From NCBI RefSeq assembly GCF_021227995.1, contig NZ_CP089301.1, positions 4,526,001-4,590,000 of the forward strand: a DNA stretch of 64,000 bases, read 5' to 3'. Numbering within the stretch: the stretch's first letter is position 1; every line of letters begins with the position of its first letter. The position numbers were made by a program, and so were the translations under genes. Shown piece after piece: positions 33,241 to 50,907 of this stretch. Source of the DNA: Novosphingobium kaempferiae (GTDB taxonomy: Bacteria; Pseudomonadota; Alphaproteobacteria; Sphingomonadales; Sphingomonadaceae). The notes under the pieces are model-generated. The model saw only the letters and a list, made by a program, of their open reading frames with translations, was not told the DNA's origin and ran no database searches.

Positions 33241-34443
33241 TCAGGCCTTGGTTAGCTCCCGGTCGGTTGCAGGGGTGGAAGACCCGGGAGCCTGCTTGGT
33301 AGTGGGCTTGTAAGTGCGGAAGTCGAAGGAGCGGTCGGTCGTTGCCTGCGGACGCTCCGCCTCCATATGCTCGCGATGCTGGAGCTGCAGGCGGGCGCGA
33401 CGCAGACGGCCCTTGCGCGAGGTGAACGGATTGCCTTCGTCCGGCTCGGCGGCGGCCATGCGGTCGAGCAGCTCGTAGCGCTCCTCGGGCGTCTCGGGCA
33501 GCGGCGCGGCGGCGAGGATCGCGGTGGCGCCCATGCCGGTTCCGGCCAAAGGCGCGGGGGTGGCCGGTCGAGCTGCCGGAGCGCGTTCGACCACTGCGGG
33601 TTCGGGCATGGCCGGTTCCACGGCCTCGACCACCGGGGCGGGCGGCGGCACCGGCTCCATTGCGCCGACCGGCTCGACCGGCGTCGGCGCGTAGGCCGCT
33701 TCCTCGTAGACTGGATCGTTGCGGCGACGACGCGTCATGGCGACGACGCCGACACCCGCGATGCCGAGCGCGGCAAGGATGCCGGCGATCTCGGCGACGG
33801 GCAGGTTGCCGTCGTCAGACGTTGCGGGCGCCGGGGGCGGCGGCGGAGCGGTGGGGTTTGCGAGCGGAGCCTCGGCGCGGGCCGGGGCCGGGCTAGCGGG
33901 CGGCACGGCGCCACGGGCCAGCGCGCCATCGGCGGCGGTTCCGGCGTCCTGCGCGGTGGGCACGCTCGGGCGAACGGGGCTACGCTCGGCGCGCGGTGCG
34001 GCCTGCGTGCGGCTCGCGGTGCGGGCGGGCGCGGGTTCGCTCACCGCCTCATCGGGCGTTGCGGGCGGCGCGGCATCGGGCAGCACGACGGTCTGCTGCG
34101 TCGTCGGAGCCTGCTGTGCGGTCGGCGCGGCAGCCGGGATCGCCGGGGCGGCAGGGGTCGACTGCGGCGAAGTGCCTGCGGTCGTCGCGGTGTCGGTCGG
34201 CGTATTGACCGGCGCGGTGGACTCCGGCGGCAGCGTCACGGTCGGCGTCGCGGGCGTGGTGCTGTTTTGCGCAGTCGCGGGCGAGCCGGTGTTGACGTCC
34301 TGCGGCAGCGAAAGCGAGGGCGTCGTCGCGGGCTGGACTTCCTGCGCGACGGCAGGGGCCGCAGCGGGGATTGCGGAAAGCGCGAGAACGGCGGCAATCG
34401 CCGTAAGGGCGCGGGGCGGGCGGGGGACAGCTACGTTCATCAT
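33241..34443 (-). CDS. Pro/Ala-rich single-pass envelope protein, function unknown
   Basis: 400 residues. Signal peptide (LTAIAAVLALSAIPAAAPAV), about 180 residues of Pro/Ala/Thr/Ser-rich sequence likely disordered in the periplasm, then a membrane helix near 222-238 (EIAGILAALGIAGVGVVAMT) followed by RRRRN. A cytoplasmic part (Pro/Glu-rich, then PETPEERYELLDRMAAAEPD and NPFTSRKGRLRRARLQLQHR) completes the chain. The conserved-looking piece is this C-terminal ERYELLDRM...RRARL helix pair. No catalytic motif. It is divergent from rpoB. The composition suggests a tether through the cell wall or a polymer-binding stalk; function is not known. Confidence 0.75.
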   Translation of the reverse strand: MMNVAVPRPPRALTAIAAVLALSAIPAAAPAVAQEVQPATTPSLSLPQDVNTGSPATAQNSTTPATPTVTLPPESTAPVNTPTDTATTAGTSPQSTPAAPAIPAAAPTAQQAPTTQQTVVLPDAAPPATPDEAVSEPAPARTASRTQAAPRAERSPVRPSVPTAQDAGTAADGALARGAVPPASPAPARAEAPLANPTAPPPPPAPATSDDGNLPVAEIAGILAALGIAGVGVVAMTRRRRNDPVYEEAAYAPTPVEPVGAMEPVPPPAPVVEAVEPAMPEPAVVERAPAARPATPAPLAGTGMGATAILAAAPLPETPEERYELLDRMAAAEPDEGNPFTSRKGRLRRARLQLQHREHMEAERPQATTDRSFDFRTYKPTTKQAPGSSTPATDRELTKA

Positions 34444-34938
34444 GCGAGAAGCAATGCGCCCGAAGCCCGAAGGTCATTTCGCACCTGCGAAATACAGGAC
34501 AAGTCGACTGCAAGTTTGCGACGAGTTGATGCTTGCCTAGTTTAGCGCGGTATTCTGGAGATTTACGCCAGATTAACGTGGGGCCGCTCGCCGAAGGGTG
34601 CTCCGGCAGCGCTGGTCGGCGGCATGCCGTACATGCGTTCGACAGGCCCTTTGACATCATGGGGGCGGGCTCCTATATGGCGGCCTCGCTCGATCGCTTC
34701 GAGCAAGGCGGGTCCATGCGCGGGGACACGCCCGGGAAGGAAGCGGTCGGGATATCATCCGACGTGGCAGGCTGCAGGCCGCATGGGCTCTCGGTATCGG
34801 GAATCCGCGCGCCAGCGGCCTTTACTGCGTTCCGGATGGTCCGTTTCACGACGGGCGACGTCACTCGCGACGACGAATTTTTACGGGGTCGATTCCGTCC
34901 GCGAATCGGTCCTCACACGAAGAGGCAAAGACCAGCTC
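34444..34938. promoter_or_regulatory. 495-base region upstream of rpoB without a convincing gene
   Basis: Open frames here (for instance an upstream extension of rpoB to 34624) have Arg/Ser/Pro-rich noncoding character. The region should contain the promoter and a long leader of rpoBC plus the promoter of the divergent gene. The stretch 34480-34575 is more AT-rich than its surroundings. No rplL gene or L10-type leader precedes rpoB here. Confidence 0.5.
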
Positions 34939-39105
<4,167 letters not shown>

Positions 39106-39182
39106 GGGATTTCGGGCGGGGCTTCGGCCTTGCCCGTTCCTCCCCGCCCGCAGAAGAATTCACCCTCTAGAGGGATAAAACT

Positions 39183-43469
<4,287 letters not shown>

Positions 43470-43490
43470 GCCTCGCCATCCCGGCTGACG

Positions 43491-43528
43491 AAAAAGGCCC
43501 CGTCGGAGCGATCCGGCGGGGCCTTTTT
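43491..43528 (+). terminator. Rho-independent terminator of rpoBC
   Basis: A 17-bp stem (one G-U pair) AAAAAGGCCCCGTCGGA / TCCGGCGGGGCCTTTTT around a GCGA tetraloop, with a U5 tail. Confidence 0.92.
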
Positions 43529-43873
43529 GCATCCGCTATTCGTTGCATGAATGTCACACATCGGTCGGCATCGACGAGTTGAGCGGAACCGCACCTGTCC
43601 GTGCCGGGTTCCCTGCATGAGATGATCGAAGGTAGCTGACACAAACGAACTGTTGTTAATCAGGAGCATGGGTCTTTTCCGCCAAGGCGGATCGGCAGCG
43701 CGACAGCCGCCCTCCCATGTCGTGATCCCCGACATGCACAGTCCTCGTTGCCGCACGGCGCTGCGGTGCCGCGTGCCTGTCCCTTGCGGACACGGCACCG
43801 ATGCCGCGCCTCCCGATCGCTCGCAAGGAACTGGCGGCGCCTCCCCCCGGCCCGTCATGATTGGAGTACGGAA
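43529..43873. promoter_or_regulatory. 345-base leader region upstream of the outer-membrane barrel gene
   Basis: No supported gene. A 69-codon frame from ATG 43668 has an AGGAG before it and ends in an ATGA overlap with the barrel gene. But its Arg/Pro/Cys-rich translation looks noncoding. The region probably holds the barrel gene promoter and a long 5' leader. Confidence 0.4.
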
Positions 43874-44443
43874 ATGAAGAAGATTGCACTCTGCGCGGCA
43901 GCCCTGATCGCCGCCATCCCCGCCGCCAGCTTCGCGCAGGAGGCAGACAGCACCGAGGCCACCGCGCCCGACGGCACCCGTGCATTCGGCATCGAGCCCT
44001 ACATCGGCATCATGGGCGGCTATGACAGCTACGACAAGCGCAGCGAGTTCGGCTCCCCCCGTGGCGGCAAGATGAACGGCGCGCTGATCCAGGGCGTCGC
44101 GGGCGTGAACGTGCCGATCGGCCCGGCCTTCGTCGGCGTCGAGGGCAACGTCGCCAAGGGCTTCGGCGATATCGACTGGGAATACGGCGTGAAGGGCCGC
44201 GTCGGCGCCCGTGCCGGTGAAAGCGGCATGATCTACGCTTCCGGCGGGTACGAATGGGTCAACGGCAAGCGCGCCTATTCGGACCAGAAGGACTGGATCT
44301 ACGGCGTCGGTGTGGAAGTCGGCCCGAAGGACATCGGCCTTGGTGGCGTGACCGGCAACAGCGGCGTGCGCCTGCGCTTCGAGGTCGACACCTACGACTT
44401 CGACAGCATCCGTCCGATGGCGGGCGCGGTCGTCCACTTCTGA
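43874..44443 (+). CDS. Outer-membrane beta-barrel protein (opacity/OmpA-like fold)
   Basis: 189 residues from ATG 43874. Signal peptide MKKIALCAAALIAAIPAASFA. An acidic, Thr-rich start is followed by alternating beta strands (FGIEPYIGIMGGYDSYDKR, FVGVEGNVAKGFGDIDWEYG, RVGARAGESGMIYASGGYEW) and an aromatic end (MAGAVVHF), the signal for barrel assembly. This 8-strand type is common among sphingomonad surface proteins. Function, whether structural or porin-like, is unknown. Confidence 0.78.
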   Translation: MKKIALCAAALIAAIPAASFAQEADSTEATAPDGTRAFGIEPYIGIMGGYDSYDKRSEFGSPRGGKMNGALIQGVAGVNVPIGPAFVGVEGNVAKGFGDIDWEYGVKGRVGARAGESGMIYASGGYEWVNGKRAYSDQKDWIYGVGVEVGPKDIGLGGVTGNSGVRLRFEVDTYDFDSIRPMAGAVVHF

Positions 44444-44464
44444 TCGACGGTCGATAGCAAAAAG

Positions 44465-44499
44465 AAAAGCGCCCCCGGAGCGATCCGGAGGCGCTTTTT
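44465..44499. terminator. Bidirectional terminator between the barrel gene and ispG
   Basis: A 14-bp stem with one mismatch, AAAAGCGCC... / ...GGCGCTTTT, with the same CGGA-GCGA-TCC apex as the rpoBC terminator. A and T tracts on both sides serve both convergent genes. Confidence 0.85.
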
Positions 44500-44519
44500 C
44501 GTGCGCGGATGGTGCGGCG

Positions 44520-45650
44520 TTACTCTGCCGCGACGGCGGCCTGTGCCTCGTTGGCGGCCTCGATCTCGGCCGCCTTGGCTTCCACCAGCGATACGATGTG
44601 GTCGAGCATGGCTTCGCTCTGCACGGTGTGATCGGTCACGCCCGAGAGGTAGACCATGTGCTTGCCGTTGCCGCCGCCGGTGAGGCCGATATCGGTCTCG
44701 CGCGCTTCGCCCGGCCCGTTGACGACGCAGCCCAGCACCGAGAGCGAGAGCGGCGTCTTGATGTGCTGCAGGCGCTCTTCCAGCGCCTCTACCGTGCGGA
44801 TCACGTCGAAGCCCTGACGTGCGCAGCTCGGGCAGGAGACGACGCGCACGCCGCGGGTGCGCAGGCCGAGGGCCTTGAGCATCTCGAACCCGACGCGCAC
44901 TTCCTCTTCCGGTTCGGCCGAGAGCGAGACGCGCAGGGTGTCGCCGATGCCCGACCACAGCAGCATGCCCATGCCGATCGAGGACTTGACCGTGCCGCCG
45001 ATCAGGCCGCCCGCCTCGGTGATGCCGAGGTGCAGCGGACAGTCCACCGCGTCCGCCAGCCCCTGATAGGCGGCGACGGCGAGGAACACGTCGCTGGCCT
45101 TCACCGCGACCTTGTATTCGTGGAAGTCGTGGTCCTGCAGCAGCTTGATGTGATCCATCGCCGATTCGACCAGCGCCTCGGGGCAGGGCTCGCCGTACTT
45201 TTCGAGGAGGTGCCTTTCGAGGCTGCCCGCGTTGACGCCGATGCGGATCGCGCAGCCGTTGGCCTTGGCGGCGCGCACCACTTCGGCGACGCGGTCGGAC
45301 GAGCCGATGTTGCCGGGATTGATGCGCAGGCACGCCGCGCCCGCGTCCGCTGCTTCGAGCGCGCGCTTGTAGTGGAAATGGATGTCCGCGATCAGCGGCA
45401 CGCGGGCTTCCCGTGCGATCTCGCGGAACGCCGCCGTGCTCTCCACATCGGGGCAGGAGACGCGGATGAGGTCGGCCCCGGCATCCTCGCAGCGGCGGAT
45501 CTGCTCGATCGTCGCCTTCGCGTCGGACGTCAGGGTGTTGGTCATGGTCTGGACCGTGATCGGCGCATCGCCGCCGACGGGGACGCTGCCGACCATGATC
45601 TGGCGGCTCTTGCGGCGCTCGATATCGCGCCAGGGACGTACGGAGGACAT
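44520..45650 (-). CDS. ispG: (E)-4-hydroxy-3-methylbut-2-enyl-diphosphate synthase
   Basis: 376 residues from the ATG at 45650, with AGAGG 5 bases upstream; the frame is open to 45776 but the family starts here ([20 protein letters not shown]). Iron-sulfur enzyme of the MEP isoprenoid pathway, which converts MEcPP to HMBPP. The TIM-barrel part has [36 protein letters not shown] and RINPGNIG. The 4Fe-4S ligands are in [12 protein letters not shown] and [21 protein letters not shown]. Divergent from the S41 peptidase gene. Confidence 0.96.
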   Translation of the reverse strand: MSSVRPWRDIERRKSRQIMVGSVPVGGDAPITVQTMTNTLTSDAKATIEQIRRCEDAGADLIRVSCPDVESTAAFREIAREARVPLIADIHFHYKRALEAADAGAACLRINPGNIGSSDRVAEVVRAAKANGCAIRIGVNAGSLERHLLEKYGEPCPEALVESAMDHIKLLQDHDFHEYKVAVKASDVFLAVAAYQGLADAVDCPLHLGITEAGGLIGGTVKSSIGMGMLLWSGIGDTLRVSLSAEPEEEVRVGFEMLKALGLRTRGVRVVSCPSCARQGFDVIRTVEALEERLQHIKTPLSLSVLGCVVNGPGEARETDIGLTGGGNGKHMVYLSGVTDHTVQSEAMLDHIVSLVEAKAAEIEAANEAQAAVAAE

Positions 45651-45793
45651 GCGTGCCTCTATAGGCGCTTGGAGTGACGGTTTGAAGCCGCTTTCCATCT
45701 CGACGAACGTCATCGGCGGATCGGCGGGCGCATTGGCCCGTCGCGCCGCATTCGGGCAATAGACTGGCCGAGACAACGAGAGAGATCCCGACC

Positions 45794-46897
45794 GTGCCCC
45801 AGAGCTTCGCCCAGACCGTCCTCAGCCCCATGGCCATCGTCGCCGCACTGGCTGCGGGAGCGGCGACGGTGGCGGTTCCGGCGCTCGCGGCGGATCGCTC
45901 CTGCGCCAAGCCCGCGCCCGAGGGCAGCGATGCCGCCGCCTGCGAACTGGCCGACAAGCTGGAGCGGCTTTACATCTATCCTGAGCAGGGCAGGCGCTAT
46001 GCCGAGGCTCTGCGCGAGGGTGTGGCCTCGGGCCGCTACGCCGCGCTGCCGAGGGAGGACGCCGCCGCTGCGATGACGCGCGACCTTCAGGCGAGCGCGC
46101 CCGACGGCCACCTGCGCGTCTTCGTCCCGCGCCCCCACCCGCCGGAGGGCGCCGCTCCGCAACCGCCGGAATACCCGCCGATCGAGCAGCCCGGCTGGAT
46201 CGCGCCCGGCATCGCCTACGTGCGGCTCAACGAGTTCCCCGACGATGCGGCAGTGACCGGGAAGGTCGCCGCCTTCATGCGCGAGCATGCCACCGCCCGC
46301 GCGCTGATCTTCGACCTGCGTTCGCACCACGGCGGCGGGCTGGAGCAGATGGACGTGATCCTGCCCTGGCTTTTCGCCAGGCCGACGCGCCTCGTCACCA
46401 TGGAGACGACACAGGCGACCGAGCGGGAAGAGGCTTCCCCGGCTGCCGAGATACCGTCGCTGCGGCTCGTGCCCGATCCGGTCATGGCGCGGCGCGAGCA
46501 TTGGGTGACGCCCAATGCGGAGACTTCGCTGCGGGGGGCCAAGGTCTACCTGCTGACCGGCCCGCGCACCGCATCCGCCGCCGAGCATTTCGCGCTCGCC
46601 ATGAAGGCGACCCACCGCGCCACGCTGGTGGGTGAGCCGACGGCGGGGGCAAACCACTTCGGGGGGCAGGTCGGACTGCCCGGTGGCCTCGTCGCCTTCC
46701 TGCCGGTGGGGCGCACTTTCGATCCTGCGACCGGCAAGGACTGGGAGGGTGATGGTGTCGCTCCCGATGTCGCCGTATCCAAGGAAACGGCGCTGGAATG
46801 GGTACTTACCGACCTCGGCCTGCCCACAGCGCAGGCGCATGCCCTCGCGGAGGCGCACCGCCCGACGCTGCCGACAGAGCGCCGCAAGCGGACCTGA
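45794..46897 (+). CDS. S41-family peptidase (C-terminal-processing-like, IRBP subtype)
   Basis: 367 residues. Signal peptide ([20 protein letters not shown]). The S41 core contains the nucleophile region [20 protein letters not shown] followed by [13 protein letters not shown] and an end [15 protein letters not shown]. There is no PDZ domain, so it resembles the tail-specific peptidases of the IRBP/retinoid-binding-like branch rather than CtpA. Secreted serine protease of unknown substrate. A 42-base gap separates it from the ZntB-like gene. Confidence 0.82.
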   Translation: MPQSFAQTVLSPMAIVAALAAGAATVAVPALAADRSCAKPAPEGSDAAACELADKLERLYIYPEQGRRYAEALREGVASGRYAALPREDAAAAMTRDLQASAPDGHLRVFVPRPHPPEGAAPQPPEYPPIEQPGWIAPGIAYVRLNEFPDDAAVTGKVAAFMREHATARALIFDLRSHHGGGLEQMDVILPWLFARPTRLVTMETTQATEREEASPAAEIPSLRLVPDPVMARREHWVTPNAETSLRGAKVYLLTGPRTASAAEHFALAMKATHRATLVGEPTAGANHFGGQVGLPGGLVAFLPVGRTFDPATGKDWEGDGVAPDVAVSKETALEWVLTDLGLPTAQAHALAEAHRPTLPTERRKRT

Positions 46898-46939
46898 CGG
46901 GGCCTTTTGCCGCGCTCTGATTTCGGGCATTGAGGCGCG

Positions 46940-47950
46940 ATGAGCCCCGACCTGCTGACCGACGACGAAGACTGCCACCTGCCGCTCCTGTTCGGGCGCC
47001 TGCTCGACGGGAAGGGCGGGGCGCGGCTGATCCAGTGGGAAGAGGCGCAGGGCTGGCAGCCCGGACACGAAGGCGAAGTGCTGTGGCTGCACCTGCTGCG
47101 CACCCATGCGGGCGTGCAGGAATGGCTGGAGGACAGCCTCGGCCTGCCCGAGCCGACCGCCGAACTGCTCACCGGAGACGCCACCCGGCCGCGCGCGTTC
47201 CGTGAAGGCCAAACGCTGGTGGCGACGCTGCGGGGCATCAACTTCAACCCCGGCGCCGCGCCGGAGGACATGCTCTCGCTCCAGCTGTGGAGCGATGGGC
47301 ACCGCGTCGTCACGCTGCGCCGCGCGCCGCTCCAGACGCCGCGCCTCGTGGCCAACGACCTTGATGCGGGTGAGGGGCCGGAGGACGCGGGCGCGCTCAT
47401 CACCGCACTCACCGAGCACCTGATCGACCGCATGAGCCACGCCATCGTCGACATGAACGCGGTGATCGACGAGCTTGAGGATGATACGACGCCGAACGAC
47501 CCGGACGAACTGCTCGACAAGATCGTGACGATCCGCCGCAACTGCCTGGCCCTGAAGCGCCACATGTCGCCGCAGCACGAGGCGCTGACTGCGATCGCCA
47601 ACGGCGCGCCGGGCTGGTTCGAGGATCACGACCGGCGCGAGATCGCCGAATCCATCGCCCGCCTGCGCCGCTATCTCGACGACCTCGACATCAGCAAGGA
47701 ATCGGCGGTGGTCCTGCAGGACGACATCCGCGCCCGCGCCGCCGCGAACACCCAGCGCACGCAGTACGTGCTGGCGGTGGTGGCGGGGGTGTTCCTGCCG
47801 CTGACCTTCATCACCGGCCTGCTCGGCATCAACGTCGGCGACATCCCGCTGGCGGAGCAGGGCTCGCACGGGTTCTGGATCATCGTCGGGCTCTGCGGCG
47901 CGATACTGGCGGTGGAGGTGCTGCTGCTGCGCCGGTTGAAGTGGTTCTGA
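46940..47950 (+). CDS. zntB: ZntB-like CorA-family metal ion transporter
   Basis: 336 residues. A large cytoplasmic N-terminal domain is followed by two C-terminal membrane helices (YVLAVVAGVFLPLTFITGLL and FWIIVGLCGAILAVEVLLL). The CorA signature GMN is replaced by GIN in GINVGDIPLAE, as in ZntB zinc transporters. A long stalk helix (LRRYLDDLDISKESAVVLQD) ends in DIRARAAANTQRTQYVL. It transports zinc, coupled to protons in studied members. Ends in a basic RRLKWF. Confidence 0.88.
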   Translation: MSPDLLTDDEDCHLPLLFGRLLDGKGGARLIQWEEAQGWQPGHEGEVLWLHLLRTHAGVQEWLEDSLGLPEPTAELLTGDATRPRAFREGQTLVATLRGINFNPGAAPEDMLSLQLWSDGHRVVTLRRAPLQTPRLVANDLDAGEGPEDAGALITALTEHLIDRMSHAIVDMNAVIDELEDDTTPNDPDELLDKIVTIRRNCLALKRHMSPQHEALTAIANGAPGWFEDHDRREIAESIARLRRYLDDLDISKESAVVLQDDIRARAAANTQRTQYVLAVVAGVFLPLTFITGLLGINVGDIPLAEQGSHGFWIIVGLCGAILAVEVLLLRRLKWF

Positions 47951-47956
47951 GTTCAG

Positions 47957-47985
47957 CGTCGTCCCGGACTTGATCCGGGCCGACG
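47957..47985. terminator. Hairpin between zntB and convergent acetyltransferase gene
   Basis: CGTCGTCCCGGA / TCCGGGCCGACG stem with one mismatch and a 5-base loop, filling the 35-base gap between convergent genes. It is the same kind of hairpin (CGTCGTCCCGG) as at 8268-8297. Confidence 0.6.
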
Positions 47986-48498
47986 TCAGAGCACCTTCGC
48001 GAAGAGAAACTCTTCGTCGCGCTGCTCGCCTACCATGAAGTGAATGTCGGCAACTTTCTCGAAGCCGTAGCGGGCATAGAACTTCTGCGCGCCGGGGTTG
48101 TCCGAATAGACCGACAGCTGGATTTCGTCCGCGCCGAAAGTGACCGCCTCGCCCAGCGCCCATTCCATCAGCGCCGCGCCGATGCCCTGTCCGGTGGCCT
48201 CGGGCGCGGTGTAGAGCTGCTTCAGTTCGATCGCCCGCTGGCCGCGCGCGTGTTCGGGCCAGCCGCAGACCATCACCAGCTTGCAGTAGCCGAGCAGTTG
48301 CCCGTCCTGCTCCGCCAGCATCACGCGCATCGTCGGCTCGGTGATCTCCTTCGCCACCTTGCTCTCGCTGTGCGACCCGGCGAGGAAGTTGGCCAGATCC
48401 TCCGCCGTGTAGAGATGCCCGAACTTGGCGACGAAGCTGTCGGTGCCGAGGCGGGAGAGGGCGGCGGCGTCGGCGGGAGTGGCGGGGCGCAGGTTCAT
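47986..48498 (-). CDS. GNAT-family N-acetyltransferase
   Basis: 170 residues. The acetyl-CoA-binding motif A is ELKQLYTAPEATGQGIGAAL (the Q/RxxGxG/A signature as ATGQGIGAA), preceded by the beta strand GYCKLVMVCGWPEH and followed by LSVYSDNPGAQKFYARYGFE. The FYARYGF element is typical of amino-group acetyltransferases of the RimI-like class. Substrate unknown. It overlaps the upstream acetyltransferase gene by 4 bases. Confidence 0.88.
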   Translation of the reverse strand: MNLRPATPADAAALSRLGTDSFVAKFGHLYTAEDLANFLAGSHSESKVAKEITEPTMRVMLAEQDGQLLGYCKLVMVCGWPEHARGQRAIELKQLYTAPEATGQGIGAALMEWALGEAVTFGADEIQLSVYSDNPGAQKFYARYGFEKVADIHFMVGEQRDEEFLFAKVL

Positions 48499-48959
48499 CG
48501 CAGGTCTTTCGTCATGCAGATCGAGAAGTCATCGGACACGTAGTCGCCGAAGGGCGGGCACTCCACGAAGCCGTGAGCGCGATAGAGGCCGTGGGCGGGG
48601 TGGAACGGCTCCGGCCGCCCGGTTTCGAGGCTGACGCGGGCGTAACCGCGGGTGCGAGCCTCTTCCAGCAGGCGGGCTAGGATCGCCTTGCCGACGCCTT
48701 TCCGCCGATATTCAGGGGCGGCGCGCATGGATTTCAGCTCGCCGTGATCGTCACCGAGGTGCTTGATCGCGCCGCAGCCCGCCAGCACCTCGCCGTCCCA
48801 TGCGGAGAAGAACGCGACGTCGGGCTGGCGCAGCCGCTCGGCGGGCATGGCGTGGACGCTCTCGGGCGGGGACCAGCGGTGCATCTCGTCGAGGTGGAAC
48901 TGGAGCAGCGCCAGCACCGCCTCGCCGTTGAGGTCGTCGGGGACGATGGTCAGGTTCAT
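48495..48959 (-). CDS. GNAT-family N-acetyltransferase
   Basis: 154 residues. Motif A is ELKSMRAAPEYRRKGVGKAI, the late element is FHPAHGLYRAHGFVECPPFG. The layout resembles the YsnE/PA4866-type small-molecule acetyltransferases. Overlaps the downstream GNAT gene by 4 bases (ATGA). Tandem acetyltransferases with different sequences may be duplicates of an old ancestor, but identity by eye is low. Confidence 0.87.
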   Translation of the reverse strand: MNLTIVPDDLNGEAVLALLQFHLDEMHRWSPPESVHAMPAERLRQPDVAFFSAWDGEVLAGCGAIKHLGDDHGELKSMRAAPEYRRKGVGKAILARLLEEARTRGYARVSLETGRPEPFHPAHGLYRAHGFVECPPFGDYVSDDFSICMTKDLR

Positions 48960-48979
48960 TGGTGCCTCAACCGGAATGC

Positions 48980-49891
48980 CTAAAGGCTGGAATGTTTATC
49001 GGCCTTGCGCCGTCCCATCCGCATGCCCGCTTCCAGCCGCGCCCGCAACTGGGTGTAGTAGTCCGAGAGGAAGCGCTGTTCGGCGCCCCAGCCGTCGTTG
49101 CGGCCGATCTTGGCGGCGATGGTCTGGTACACGGTGTCGAGCGAGTCCGCCCGGTCCTCGCGCAGGACGCGTTCCAGCGCCTGAAGCTCGAACTCTCCGT
49201 AGACCGCCAGTTCGTGATCCTCGAAGCGGAACATGAAGCGCTCGGCGGCGGGGGCCTCGGACGTGGTCATCGCCGCCTGCAGCTTCTGGCGCGGGCGTTC
49301 GAGCACCCAGCTTCCCGCGATCACATCCCCGGCGCGCAGACCGTCGCGGTTGAACAGCGGGAACAGCATGAAGATGCCGAACCAGCCCGCCGCCGCCAGC
49401 CAGGCCATCCCGCTGTCCACCCCGGCCATCATGATGAGCGGGATCGGCAGGAACATCTCGATGTCGCGCAGCAGGTTGCGGGCGATCACCATCTCGGCGG
49501 TGAGGCGCCCCCCGTCGCGCGCGGCGATGCGGATGCCGGTCATGCGCTTGCCGGGCGTCGCGCCGCGCGGGCCGAGTTCGAAGAACAGGAAGTAGGCGTT
49601 GCGGAACAGGAACATGACCACGATCCACACGATCATCAGGAACTGCAGCGCCTGCGCCGCCGCGCCCTTGGCCTGGCTCGCCTGCCCGAACTGGGCCGCG
49701 CCGCCCGCGATCTGGACTAGCGCTATGGTGGTGCCGACCATCAGCACGAAGATGATGATGAGGTCGAGGATCAGCGCCCCCAGCCGTGCGCCGCGCCCCG
49801 CCACGGTGACGGGCAGCGATATCCCCTCGGGCGTGACCAGTACGCGCTCCTTGCCCTGCCGGCCGAAGCGCTTGCGGGGGGTGGCGCTCAT
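48980..49891 (-). CDS. RDD-domain membrane protein with a long C-terminal extension
   Basis: 303 residues from the ATG at 49891 (ATGA overlap with the SpoIIM gene). RDD features are RGARLGALILDLIIIFVLMV and ELGPRGATPGKRMTGIRIAA, with three or so membrane helices to about residue 185 (INRDGLRAGDVIAGSWVL-like). After this comes a soluble tail of about 110 residues (FMFRFEDHELAVYGEFELQA, EQRFLSDYYTQLRARLEAG). The tail is not part of the RDD family and may dock to neighbouring cluster proteins. Function unknown; last gene of the six-gene cluster. Confidence 0.85.
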   Translation of the reverse strand: MSATPRKRFGRQGKERVLVTPEGISLPVTVAGRGARLGALILDLIIIFVLMVGTTIALVQIAGGAAQFGQASQAKGAAAQALQFLMIVWIVVMFLFRNAYFLFFELGPRGATPGKRMTGIRIAARDGGRLTAEMVIARNLLRDIEMFLPIPLIMMAGVDSGMAWLAAAGWFGIFMLFPLFNRDGLRAGDVIAGSWVLERPRQKLQAAMTTSEAPAAERFMFRFEDHELAVYGEFELQALERVLREDRADSLDTVYQTIAAKIGRNDGWGAEQRFLSDYYTQLRARLEAGMRMGRRKADKHSSL

Positions 49892-50907
49892 CGGCCCGCC
49901 CTTCCGCGATAGGCGAAGAAGTAGGCGCACCACAGCAGCAGCATGAAGCCGCCCACCGCGAAGCGCCCCGGCGTCTGGTCGACCAACTGGCGCGCGAAGC
50001 CTTCGAGCAGCGCGGCGACGACCAGCATCAGCACGACGCCGGTCATCACCAGCGCCGAGCGTCGTCCGGCTTCCGCCGTCGCGGTCAGCACTGGGCGGTT
50101 GCCGGGAAACGCGATGGCGCGGCCGATGTGCAGGCCCGCCGCGCCGGACAGCAGGATGGCGAACAGCTCGGTCGTGCCGTGGATGCTGATCCAGCCTGCG
50201 AAGTCGGTCAGCAGTCCGGCCTTCCAGTAAAGCCAGCCCATCGCGCCGAGGCCTGCGAGGTTATGGACCAGCAGCAGCAGCGAGGGGATGCCGAGCGCGA
50301 AGCCCAAGGCGAAGGCGAGGATCGAGACTTGCGCGTTGTTGCTGAACAGCTGCGCGGCGAAAACGCTCATGCCGTCCTTTTCGGCATTGCCGAAGATCGT
50401 GCCGCGCAGCGCTTCGACGCTGGCGCCGGGGACGCGGTTGCCCGCCATGTCGCGCCCGACGATGGCATAGTACCATTCCTGATCGTGGGCGACGAGCAGC
50501 CAGCCGACCACCGTGCCCGCCACCATGACCAGCAGGGCAACCGCGATCTCGAAGGCGATGCCGCGCACCGCCGCGCTCCACCCGCCGCCGAGGAACCCCC
50601 GCAGCCACTCCCATAGCGAGGAGCGCGGTCCGTAGACGACGAACCACGCGCGCTGGACCAGCGATTCGAGGTAGGCGAGCGTCGCCGCATCCAGCGAAGT
50701 CTCGCGCGCGATGGACAGGCTGGAGGCCAAGGTGCGATAGAGGCCGGGCAGGGCGAGGAGGTCTTCGTCGGAGATGCCCCGCAGACGGCCCTTCTCCATG
50801 CGCACGACGATCGATTCGAGGCGTTGCCAGTCCGCCTCGCGCTCCAGCCGGAAGCGGTCGGAGCGCAGCGCGGCGATTTCGATGGCGGCGTTTGAAAGTG
50901 CGTTCAT
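49888..50907 (-). CDS. SpoIIM/DUF95-type membrane protein
   Basis: 339 residues. An N-terminal soluble helical part (FRLEREADWQRLESIVVRME) precedes five or so membrane helices (EIAVALLVMVAGTVVGWLLV, AFALGFALGIPSLLLLVHNL, TELFAILLSGAAGLHIGRAI, ALVMTGVVLMLVVAALLEGF, FMLLLWCAYFFAYRG). The pattern FSNNAQVSILAFALGF and HGTTELFAILLSGAAGL is typical of stage II sporulation protein M (DUF95) homologues in non-spore-forming bacteria. ATGA overlaps on both sides place it firmly in the MoxR/DUF58 cluster. Confidence 0.85.
   Translation of the reverse strand: MNALSNAAIEIAALRSDRFRLEREADWQRLESIVVRMEKGRLRGISDEDLLALPGLYRTLASSLSIARETSLDAATLAYLESLVQRAWFVVYGPRSSLWEWLRGFLGGGWSAAVRGIAFEIAVALLVMVAGTVVGWLLVAHDQEWYYAIVGRDMAGNRVPGASVEALRGTIFGNAEKDGMSVFAAQLFSNNAQVSILAFALGFALGIPSLLLLVHNLAGLGAMGWLYWKAGLLTDFAGWISIHGTTELFAILLSGAAGLHIGRAIAFPGNRPVLTATAEAGRRSALVMTGVVLMLVVAALLEGFARQLVDQTPGRFAVGGFMLLLWCAYFFAYRGRAGR

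Noticed and set aside
34624..34938. N-terminal extension of rpoB upstream of 34939
   Set aside because: The extension is Arg/Ser-rich and outside the family N-terminus, which begins at the ATG at 34939.
43668..43877. 69-codon ORF with ribosome site and ATGA overlap to the barrel gene
   Set aside because: Translation is Pro/Arg/Cys-rich without any fold signal. A leader peptide is not excluded, but support is weak.
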